A stretch of 12,367 nt of DNA. It comes from SAR324 cluster bacterium (lineage in GTDB: Bacteria > SAR324 > NAC60-12). The notes under the pieces are model-generated. The model saw only the letters and a list, made by a program, of their open reading frames with translations, was not told where the DNA came from and did no database searches. The stretch covers positions 1-12,367 of the forward strand of contig JAPKDT010000038.1 in the NCBI GenBank assembly GCA_028822475.1. Reading direction: 5' to 3'. The translations under genes and the position numbers were made by a program. Shown here piece after piece: positions 1 through 7,754 of this stretch; the first letter of the stretch is position 1; every line of letters starts with the position of its first letter.

Positions 1-431
1 GCTAGTTTTTCCGAGGTTTCAATTTCAACAGTAATGATTTTGATAAGTTCCAGGGAATCTTTTACTTCCTTAACACTAATAACTTCTACATGTGCACGGA
101 TTTTTTCTCCTAGAGAAACTGGCTAGGGTAAGCGGACTTTATTCAAACCATAATTAATCAGTCTTTGCGCACCGGGAATTGGAGGTTTGTCTGCATTCAC
201 CATTCCAGCAAGATAATGAACCAGTGAAAGTGTGAGAAATCCATGGGCAATGGTTTTGCCGTAAGGCGATTCTGCCTCTGCCCTTTTCTGATCAAGATGA
301 ATCCACTGAAAATCGTCTGTTGCCTGAGCAAAATCATTGATCCGCTCCTGAGTCATTTTCAGCCATGGTCAAAGTTCAGCTTCACCGCCCATTTTTGCTT
401 TCAATTCCGCAACTGTATCTGTTAACAACAT
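1..431 (-). pseudogene. MaoC/NodN-like hotdog (R)-hydratase, interrupted by two in-frame stops, 3' end outside window
   Basis: Reading one frame from ATG 431 gives 20 residues (MLLTDTVAELKAKMGGEAEL), a TGA at 371-369, then PWLK and MTQERINDFAQATDDFQWIH, on through KTIAHGFLTLSLVHYL to INYGLNKVRLP, a TAG at 125-123, and then PVSLGEKIRAHVEVISVKEV running to the window edge. Without the stops this is a nearly full-length (about 143 of roughly 150 residues) MaoC-domain protein of the NodN-like group, which hydrate enoyl thioesters; the Asp/His hydratase motif (DDFQWIHLD, IAHGF) is intact. The ATG lies 25 nt after the synthase stop, so it is the next gene in the operon. An ATG at 356 could restart translation but gives only 77 residues before the TAG. 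Either this is a pseudogene, or both codons are sequencing errors or suppressed. Single-base changes from Ser codons (TCA to TGA, TCG to TAG) would explain both. Confidence 0.85.
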
Positions 432-456
432 TTTACTTTCAATTATTTTGTTGATA

Positions 457-3400
457 TTAGGCTTCAGAAATTCCTAATACAATGTCGGAAATTTCATAAA
501 TTCTCAAATCTTCGCGCCATAAATTCGCATCTGCGCTGATGATAACTTCTCCATCTTTTTGCGCTATATTTTTAACGTGTAGTTCAAGCTGCATGAATTT
601 ATTTTGTGGTAAAATTTGTCCTCGATATTTCCACACCACCTTACTCATTACTGGTGAAAAACGAGGATTCAGGAATGAAGCACCAAGTCCTTTTTGCAAG
701 GAAAAAGCCTGCAGAGTCTGTATGATCGCTTCAAGTCCAAGCGAACCTGGCATTACCGGATCTTCGTGAAAATGACACGGAAAAAACCAATCTTTCGGAT
801 TCACTTCTTTTCTGGCGTAGGCATAACCTTTGCCATATTTACCTCCTTCCGGAACAAGTCTGATTTCATCGGAAAAACTAAGTTGACCATCGCACAAATG
901 AAAATGTGGATTATCCGGATTTTCACCCAGTAATTGGCGAAACCCGGTGGAATTAAGTTCTAGTAGGATAGTGTTTTCGGTTGGATTTTCACTTATCCAC
1001 GGCAAAACTTTTTTACCGCTGTCCAATCCAACCTGATTGGCGAGAGAATCATGGGTAAAATAACCGAATACAGTATCACCCTCATAGAATTTTTGACCGT
1101 CACAACTCAAAGCAAAACGGTGATTCTGAATGATAGTATTCCCGGAAGCTACTGTACTGAGCAACTCTACCTCATTCACAATCGTTTTCCCTCGCAGATC
1201 AGGGCAACTCAGCAAAGTTCCGTTGCCGTCAAGGTTTCGGTAATGCAGGTCAATTTCAGGATAGATCAAAATCGCTCCGGATTGAGTAGAAATAAATCCG
1301 CAAGGCTGCAGGGCAATTTCCATCAGTACTGAATACGGCATGAGAGTTGGGTGAGAATTTTCTCGGAAAAACCATGCGTCTTCAGGTACATCATACTCAC
1401 TTACGATCGTCATCGGTTTGTCAAACTCCATCCGCTTTCCGTGCAGATCATAGACACGTGAAATCAGCTGTAAATCCCCATTGGGGTTACGCTGCATCGG
1501 GCGGTTTTTGTAAACAGCGTAATCTGCACCAAAGCATTTAGTAATGTCACCCAGGGCAAATTCCCAAATCATTTGTTCGTCTGCAATCAGTTTGCGCTTT
1601 ATAGTTGGTTCGGGAGTTGCGTTTTGAAGTTTTATAGCATCAGCAGTTGAAAATGGTTTACGTTGATTTTTTGTAACACGCAGAGGACTGCCGGATTTAT
1701 CCGCGAGTTGAACGCCTAAGTCCCGGAAATCTACAACAATTCTTTCACCTACTAAAATGTCAATGTCCGCAATTGCGTATGGATGAGGTTCAAGGCCTAT
1801 TTCTTTGACTTCAACGTGATAAGTTATTTTTGGGTCACCAGGAATCACTTGTCCTCTACAGCGGACAATTTGTGGTAAATCATGAATCGGTTGAAATGTC
1901 GCGTCCTCTACCAGAGTTTGAAGACCAAGATGGAGCAGAAAAAACTGTAATAACTGCACACAGCCTTCCGCCATCAGGGAGCCAGCCATAACGGGGTCAT
2001 CTTTAAAATGACAGGGAAAATACCAGTCATCTGGAGCCAAATCTTTTTCCGCGACTATGTATCCTAGACCATAGGCACCACCATTTGGTTCTACTGAAAG
2101 TACACGGTCCGACATCAAAAATTGGTCAGGTGCGTTTTTCAGCGAAGGATTCCTGCCGTGTTGATTGTATTCGGTGCCAAAACATCCGGCAGGATTTCCA
2201 TTGGAAATTTCGAGTAGTTCCTGACGGGAGAAGGAAGTTTTCGGACAATGGAGTAAAGCAGGAAAAAAATTCTTTTCCGCTTTCTGTTTTAATTCCAGTT
2301 CTTGAGCAGTATGAATAACTCCGCGTCCATGTGCTAAATCTTCATCAGAGAAAAATCCCGCGCATCCTCCATCCATTCTCAGCACCATTTTACTACCGAC
2401 AAAACACTCATAATTAAAAAAGAACAACAGGTTCTGATCGTGCTTTGCAAATGAATTTATAGAAATTTCGTAACGTAATGTCTGCCCTTCAAGAGGCATG
2501 TCATCAAGGTAGGTCAGCGTGCAGTCCAGCAGACGGTAGACTTGCTCACCCTTGCACTGAAAATCAATGCCAAGATAACTGATCAGCAGCAAATCGCACT
2601 GTCCGGACTCAACCGCTACTGCCCATGGAATTTGACCATCGGTTGTGTACCATGCGTTGTTAGGAATATCATATTCTGTGGTAATTGTTGAAGGCTTAAA
2701 TTCACCGAGTTTACCGTCAATTTTTGTGACTCGACTGACCAGCAGATAAGGTTCCATCGGTAAACGTACATATCGTCGATACGAGTCTATTTCCGCGAAT
2801 TCTGGACCAAAAACATTTGAAATATTACCACCGGCAAGTTCAAGTAAATCCTGATAATCAAAAATGGCAGGCGTCGTGGTTTTTTCCTGCTGTGGGATAG
2901 GTGAAACCGGTACTGAATTTAAAACGCTTAAGCCAGACTGTTCATTGACTACAGGTAATTCCTGTTTGAGTATGCTGCCGATTATTCCAGAAAATTGCAG
3001 TAACCCCTGTTGTCTAACTTTTAAAAATGCTGCATGTGCCGCATTTCTACGTAAACCATATTCTCCCGGAAATGGTGAAAAAGATGGAACTATTTCTGCC
3101 GGATTGCTTTTGACGGCTTGATTTTGGATCATTTGTGTTTGATTCAAAAATGAGGTTTGATCAAAATTAGTAAATTCCCCCGGCACGTAGTCCGGGACTC
3201 TGTTTTCCATCTCTGTGCTTTGTTGCCTTATTGCCGTACTGTCTGTTGAAAAAGATTCGGCGCCTTTTTCAAAAACCTGCTGGATCGGTGTTCCACCAAG
3301 TTTAATGGTTTGCGGAAGTTGTTTCTGTGATTGTGCTGGAATTTCTGGAAAAAGTTGTTCCAGCTTTACCGGCACACGGTGACTGATCAGGCTGGACAAT

Positions 3401-6400
3401 GCCTTTAGAATCATAGCCCGATTGTCCGTACCCTTACGATTGACACTGACTGAAAGGTGGGCGCGTTTGTCCAGGGTTTTGCTGATCCACTTTGAGCATG
3501 TTGCACGGGGGCCCAAATCTACAAAGATACGGGCTCCGTCTGCATAAACAGTTTCAACCAAACGGCTGTAATCAACCGTTTTTCCGTAAATGGTGGCAAT
3601 ATTGTGACTCAGCGTTTTGCTGTCAAGTTTTGTCACACCGTAATCAATTGCGGAATAGAAATCAATTTCCGGTCGTTCCACTACACGGTCAGTGTGGACC
3701 CGTCGTATTTCTTCATATTCTGTTTTGACAGGTTCACAATGCACAACATCTGTAACCGGAATTGGATGAATTGGACGTTTCAATTTTTTAATCACCCTTT
3801 CACAGGCAGCCGGCTCACCGGCAATTACAACTTCTTCCGGTGTGTTGATCAGAATTAAATAAACGTGCGCTTCTTTGTCTACCAATTTCTGTACTTCCTC
3901 GGCAGAAATCCTGAGTGTATAACAGCCCCAAAGTGTTTCATGGCGGAATTCATTCTCACCTAATTTCCATGCTTCACGCACAGCATTCATGGGCCCCGCC
4001 AAGCGTTCAGAGAAAAGCTTTGAAGTATTCAGGATGTCACTCATATTTGACATGCTTTCCCACACACCAAGCCCGTAAAGCATTGATATCTCACCCATGC
4101 TGTAACCAAAGGCAATCTGAGGTTCCAGTCCAAAACCTTTACGCATCACGTGTGTATTCAGGACAGCGGAACTGACTCCGCTTTCAAACATGGCGATTGG
4201 GCTGTGGATAAAATCTTCCTGCAGCGCATCCAGTTCCTTATTACTCAAACGTTCCAGCGTTCGTGGAAAAAGCCTGCGTTCCTGCAAAAGTTCGCACAAA
4301 TAATTGCTTCCACGCCGTTTGTCTGCAGGTCCGGTTTCATTGAGGAACTTTTCATCCAGCTCATGCAGTCCTGGAAACATCTGAAATAAGGAACGTCCGC
4401 AATCCACATAAGCACTGAATCCACCCGGATAAGTGAACGCGACCTTTCCTTCACGAGACAAAGGAGCAGCAGTAAAATAACTTCCTTTCGGAGAAGACCA
4501 GTCACCTTTACCGGAGAAAGAGTTTTCAATTCCGGATTTTGCCGCTTCAATTTCTTTTAGTATTTCCTCTCTAGTCGCTCCAATCAGGACGGCTGCGAAT
4601 TCTGCATCATTATTTTTTGATGCCTCGTAATATCTGCGGGCCAATGCCGCCGGTTCTTTACCGGACTGCAAATCATTTTCTAAATCCGCCAGAGTTTTCC
4701 GGACAGTACTCTTGTCCTGTCCCATCACCTGAAACAAAGATAAATCACCTGATTCAGCGACTTCCACTTTTTGACGTAATTCTGCTGGAACTTCAGAAAG
4801 AATCAGATGCGAGCAAACGTTGTCCTGACCTAAACCGCTGACCGCGGCATGCCTTTTTAAATCTCCCGGTTGAATCAACCACGGTCGTGACTCTACCGGA
4901 ACATAAAATTCATTTCCGGAAAGCAATTCTGTTTTAGGCGTTGACCATTGCGGAACCCCCGGAATAAAACGATGGTGCAGACAAAGCGCTGTTTTGATCA
5001 AACTTGCCATTCCTGACGCAGCAAATGTATGTCCCAAATTGGCTTTGATTCCGCCAATAGCGCAGCTTGAGTTTGTTCCTGAATATAGACTGCTTAATCC
5101 GCTCATCTCGGCTTTGTCCTCATGCTCGTTTCCACTACCGAAAACTTCCAAAATACCGATTTCCCGTGCAGTCAGTTTTGCATTTTTTAAGGCTTTTTCC
5201 CCGGCATCTTTGACAGATTCAGCGGAAACTCCATTTGTAAAAGCTAACGCATCCAGAGTCGCATAAATCTGTTCGTGGTCTTTTTTTGCATTCTCCATGC
5301 TTTTGAGAACCACTGTTCCGGCACCTTCACCGATCATCCAACCGTTGACTTCACGTTCAAAACTGAGAGTAGCTTTTGCTGAATTGAGAGGTGATTTTCT
5401 TTGACGGAGCAAAACCTGTTCCGGACTTCCGGCGAGATCAACAGCAGTGATTACTACAGCGTCAACGTTGTTTTCCGCAAGTAACATCTGCGCTATTTCA
5501 AGTGCCCTGAAAACAGAATTTTCTTCGGATGAAATTGTCATTGCCGGACCCGAAAAATCCCAGAGAGAAGAAATCCTGGCCGCCATGATATTACCGATAA
5601 AACTTGTAAAAGGGTTGATTGGAACTTCCTCAAGCAGACTGTCTCTAGACAAGGTAATTAAATGTTTGCGTTCTTCATCACTCAGTGAAATCCCTGTTTT
5701 TTCCAAACTGTCTTCAATTTGTACCGCCAGATTAACACGTCCCCTGAACCTGTGAATTTCAAGTTCAGTTTCCATGGCGACTAACACGGCTACATTTTGT
5801 CCTTCACGCAGATTTGTTTTTTTGAGTGCCCTGTCCGTGACTTCGAGCGTCAGTAACTGTTGAGGAATCAGACGTTCTTTTGGATTTGGTTGCAGTTTAA
5901 AACGCAGAAAATCCATTTCAAAAGATTCCAGCCACGCTCCTTCAGGTACTTGACTCAATTCAGGGTGCTGTTCCAGACCTTTCCAGCGTTCCGGAGGTAG
6001 TTTACGGAAATGCTGTTTATTATCGTAAATCGTTTGATAAAATTCATGTAGCCCGTTGCATCCGCCGAAAATTGCTTCCATGCCGATTATGGCAACTGCG
6101 GACTGTTTATTTTGTACAGGCTTTTTTTGCTGTTTTGATCTTGCACTACTTTTTTCAGAGTTTGCTGCTTCAAAAACGATGTGCGCGTTTGTGCCCCCAA
6201 AACCAAAAGCACTCACCGCTGCACTGCGTTGTTGACGTTTATGGGGCCAGGTTGTAGCCTGACGTACTATTTGATCTGCCGAAACTCCGTCATTTTTTGA
6301 AGTCATGACATTTTCAACACCAACGGTTGCCGGGATAATTCCATTTTGCAACGCGAGGATTACCTTTGTCATTCCTCCCATTCCAGCTGCAGTCAACATG

Positions 6401-7533
6401 TGCCCCAAATTAGATTTAACTGAACCGATTAACGGTTTCGTTTTATTTCCCGCCGGAGTGTCGGGTGCAGCAAAAAACATTTCCATCGAATCCAATTCGA
6501 CCTTGTCTCCAAGCGGTGTGCCGGTGGCATGGCATTCGATATAGTCAATTTCAGCAGACGTAATTCGGGAAGAATCATAAGCCCGTTCATAGGCCAAGAT
6601 TTGACCTTTGGAGTTTGGACTGAGCACAAACTGCCCCCTGCCGTCATTCGACAAACCGATACCTGAAATTACCGCGTGAATATGGTCACCGTCACGTTCG
6701 GCATCATCCAGACGTTTGAGCACAAACATCCCTGCGCCCTGACTGGCAAATAAGCCGCCGGAGTTATTATCCAGCGGATTACATGTTTCAGGATATTCCG
6801 GATATGCGTGGAAAATCGAAAATCCCATATTTACAAAAAACGGATCAGCCGCGCTCACTGCTCCTGCCAGCATCAAATCTGTTTTTCCGCTTTGCAAATA
6901 ATGACAGGCTAGCGCCACCGCATACAAGGATGAGGCACAGGCTGCGTCCAGCGCTAAACTGTGAGCAGACAAACCTAATGCTTGAGCGACTATCGAGGCA
7001 GGAAGTCCGGAAATACGTGAATTTTCCAGGGCATAATTTTTTTGCTGAGCAAATGAATCAAGGCTGAAATCTGGACGGTTCAGTACTTTTTTTAACAACG
7101 GATCCAGCGCTTGCTGGTATAAAGGCAAGAGTAAGTGATTCGATGCTTTTGTCGGAAATGAAAGATTGCCTAGCACCACGCCGCATTCTTTCAGAATTTT
7201 GGTATTTCCATAATAACCGCTGTCACGCAATGCTTCACGGGCGACATGCAGAGGCCACTGAAAAGTTTCACCAAGTTTTTCGATGCGTTCCGCAGGGAGT
7301 AGAAAACCATCCGTATCCAATGTAAAATCACGGATGTAACCACCGCGAGCGCAGTAAAATTTGTCAGCCACCCCTTTTTTGTCTGTCAAAAAACGGGACG
7401 GATCGGTATCCAAATTTAATTCAGTCGCAGAGGTGCAGGAATTTTTTTCCTGCAGTAAATTTTGCCAATATTCTGCTGGTGTATTTGCCTCAGGAAAGAG
7501 ACAGGAAAGGCCGATAACAGCGATTGCTTGCAT
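457..7533 (-). CDS. pfaC: PfaC/Pfa3-type PUFA synthase: KS-CLF-AT-DH-DH, 2358 residues
   Basis: Second megasynthase subunit, cytosolic: decarboxylative chain extension, acyl transfer and dehydration/isomerisation that set cis double bonds. KS 1-455 has Cys199 (DAACASS), His335 (ECHATGTPLGD) and His378 (KSNLGH). A second KS-like domain, 478-915, is a chain-length-factor type: Glu670 replaces Cys, Phe798 replaces the first His, and His835 is kept. AT 1028-1385 has Ser1145 in GYSMGE and His1265 in VVHCEP, and resembles PfaB-type acyltransferases. A Gln/Ser/Pro linker at about 1390-1555 follows. Two FabA-like DH units come next, each a pseudo-hotdog plus an active hotdog: 1556-1945 (His1842 in CHFKDDPVMAGS, Glu1856) and 1985-2358 (His2254 in CHFHEDPVMPGS, Glu2268). 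The ATG at 7533 is fixed by TAA immediately before it; the ribosome site is weak (AAGAAA). The stop is TAA at 457. There is no AGPAT domain. The frame is intact throughout. Confidence 0.95.
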   Translation of the reverse strand: MQAIAVIGLSCLFPEANTPAEYWQNLLQEKNSCTSATELNLDTDPSRFLTDKKGVADKFYCARGGYIRDFTLDTDGFLLPAERIEKLGETFQWPLHVAREALRDSGYYGNTKILKECGVVLGNLSFPTKASNHLLLPLYQQALDPLLKKVLNRPDFSLDSFAQQKNYALENSRISGLPASIVAQALGLSAHSLALDAACASSLYAVALACHYLQSGKTDLMLAGAVSAADPFFVNMGFSIFHAYPEYPETCNPLDNNSGGLFASQGAGMFVLKRLDDAERDGDHIHAVISGIGLSNDGRGQFVLSPNSKGQILAYERAYDSSRITSAEIDYIECHATGTPLGDKVELDSMEMFFAAPDTPAGNKTKPLIGSVKSNLGHMLTAAGMGGMTKVILALQNGIIPATVGVENVMTSKNDGVSADQIVRQATTWPHKRQQRSAAVSAFGFGGTNAHIVFEAANSEKSSARSKQQKKPVQNKQSAVAIIGMEAIFGGCNGLHEFYQTIYDNKQHFRKLPPERWKGLEQHPELSQVPEGAWLESFEMDFLRFKLQPNPKERLIPQQLLTLEVTDRALKKTNLREGQNVAVLVAMETELEIHRFRGRVNLAVQIEDSLEKTGISLSDEERKHLITLSRDSLLEEVPINPFTSFIGNIMAARISSLWDFSGPAMTISSEENSVFRALEIAQMLLAENNVDAVVITAVDLAGSPEQVLLRQRKSPLNSAKATLSFEREVNGWMIGEGAGTVVLKSMENAKKDHEQIYATLDALAFTNGVSAESVKDAGEKALKNAKLTAREIGILEVFGSGNEHEDKAEMSGLSSLYSGTNSSCAIGGIKANLGHTFAASGMASLIKTALCLHHRFIPGVPQWSTPKTELLSGNEFYVPVESRPWLIQPGDLKRHAAVSGLGQDNVCSHLILSEVPAELRQKVEVAESGDLSLFQVMGQDKSTVRKTLADLENDLQSGKEPAALARRYYEASKNNDAEFAAVLIGATREEILKEIEAAKSGIENSFSGKGDWSSPKGSYFTAAPLSREGKVAFTYPGGFSAYVDCGRSLFQMFPGLHELDEKFLNETGPADKRRGSNYLCELLQERRLFPRTLERLSNKELDALQEDFIHSPIAMFESGVSSAVLNTHVMRKGFGLEPQIAFGYSMGEISMLYGLGVWESMSNMSDILNTSKLFSERLAGPMNAVREAWKLGENEFRHETLWGCYTLRISAEEVQKLVDKEAHVYLILINTPEEVVIAGEPAACERVIKKLKRPIHPIPVTDVVHCEPVKTEYEEIRRVHTDRVVERPEIDFYSAIDYGVTKLDSKTLSHNIATIYGKTVDYSRLVETVYADGARIFVDLGPRATCSKWISKTLDKRAHLSVSVNRKGTDNRAMILKALSSLISHRVPVKLEQLFPEIPAQSQKQLPQTIKLGGTPIQQVFEKGAESFSTDSTAIRQQSTEMENRVPDYVPGEFTNFDQTSFLNQTQMIQNQAVKSNPAEIVPSFSPFPGEYGLRRNAAHAAFLKVRQQGLLQFSGIIGSILKQELPVVNEQSGLSVLNSVPVSPIPQQEKTTTPAIFDYQDLLELAGGNISNVFGPEFAEIDSYRRYVRLPMEPYLLVSRVTKIDGKLGEFKPSTITTEYDIPNNAWYTTDGQIPWAVAVESGQCDLLLISYLGIDFQCKGEQVYRLLDCTLTYLDDMPLEGQTLRYEISINSFAKHDQNLLFFFNYECFVGSKMVLRMDGGCAGFFSDEDLAHGRGVIHTAQELELKQKAEKNFFPALLHCPKTSFSRQELLEISNGNPAGCFGTEYNQHGRNPSLKNAPDQFLMSDRVLSVEPNGGAYGLGYIVAEKDLAPDDWYFPCHFKDDPVMAGSLMAEGCVQLLQFFLLHLGLQTLVEDATFQPIHDLPQIVRCRGQVIPGDPKITYHVEVKEIGLEPHPYAIADIDILVGERIVVDFRDLGVQLADKSGSPLRVTKNQRKPFSTADAIKLQNATPEPTIKRKLIADEQMIWEFALGDITKCFGADYAVYKNRPMQRNPNGDLQLISRVYDLHGKRMEFDKPMTIVSEYDVPEDAWFFRENSHPTLMPYSVLMEIALQPCGFISTQSGAILIYPEIDLHYRNLDGNGTLLSCPDLRGKTIVNEVELLSTVASGNTIIQNHRFALSCDGQKFYEGDTVFGYFTHDSLANQVGLDSGKKVLPWISENPTENTILLELNSTGFRQLLGENPDNPHFHLCDGQLSFSDEIRLVPEGGKYGKGYAYARKEVNPKDWFFPCHFHEDPVMPGSLGLEAIIQTLQAFSLQKGLGASFLNPRFSPVMSKVVWKYRGQILPQNKFMQLELHVKNIAQKDGEVIISADANLWREDLRIYEISDIVLGISEA

Positions 7534-7605
7534 TTATTTCTTAATCTGGGATTTGCTTTGATTGTTGTTCTTTTTCAACCATTCAAAATTATTTTTATTT
7601 TTCAT
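7534..7605 (-). CDS. Possible 23-residue leader peptide abutting the PfaC-type gene
   Basis: ATG at 7605 opens 23 codons, Lys/Asn-rich (begins MKNKNNFEWLKKNNN), ending in TAA at 7536-7534, directly followed by the ATG of the large synthase gene in the same frame. An in-frame TAA at 7617-7615 lies upstream. AAGG is present but only one base before the ATG, so initiation would be poor. The composition simply reflects A-rich DNA. It could be a translation-coupling leader, a relic N-terminal extension cut off by the TAA, or chance; chance is a serious alternative. Confidence 0.2.
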   Translation of the reverse strand: MKNKNNFEWLKKNNNQSKSQIKK

Positions 7606-7643
7606 ACCTTGTAGTTACTTAATAAGTACTGAAACAGTTTTAA

Positions 7644-7651
7644 TTCGAGCG
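7644..7651 (-). other. Loop-complementary octamer (possible pseudoknot partner)
   Basis: Coding-strand CGCTCGAA pairs perfectly with TTCGAGCG in the hairpin loop at 7706-7713, about 54 nt apart. Alternatively the pair may act as a dyad for a DNA-binding protein. An 8-bp match of this kind somewhere in the spacer is not improbable by chance; its location in the loop is what makes it notable. Confidence 0.3.
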
Positions 7652-7690
7652 AAGAGGAAAATATTATTTTAACCAGAATACAAAATTCAT

Positions 7691-7727
7691 TAAGATTTAT
7701 CTTTACGCTCGAAATGATAAATTCTTA
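7691..7727 (-). ncRNA. Candidate intercistronic hairpin with a loop that can pair downstream
   Basis: Coding-strand arms TAAGAATTTATC (7727-7716) and GATAAATCTTA (7701-7691) form 11 base pairs with one bulged A and a 14-nt loop. The stem begins 27 nt after the KR-DH stop. The loop contains TTCGAGCG (7713-7706), a perfect complement of CGCTCGAA further downstream (7651-7644), so a pseudoknot could form. No U tract follows, so it is not a standard intrinsic terminator. It may serve as an RNA-processing or stability element. This is a prediction by eye, not a recognised RNA family. Confidence 0.35.
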
Positions 7728-7754
7728 GAAAGAAACCAAACCCCGAAACTCCAC

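Noticed and set aside
1..431. General recoding of TGA or TAG as sense codons in this organism
   Set aside because: No internal TGA or TAG occurs in more than 3,800 codons of the two synthase genes, and two of the frames here end in TGA.
7616..7628. 13-bp palindrome TACTTA-A-TAAGTA as an operator
   Set aside because: Short, A/T-rich, single copy and downstream of any likely promoter; not strong enough to annotate.
7606..7690. Sigma-70-like promoter (TAAAAT or TAATAT as -10) in the spacer
   Set aside because: No acceptable -35 at 16-18 bases; A/T-rich sequence gives such hexamers by chance.
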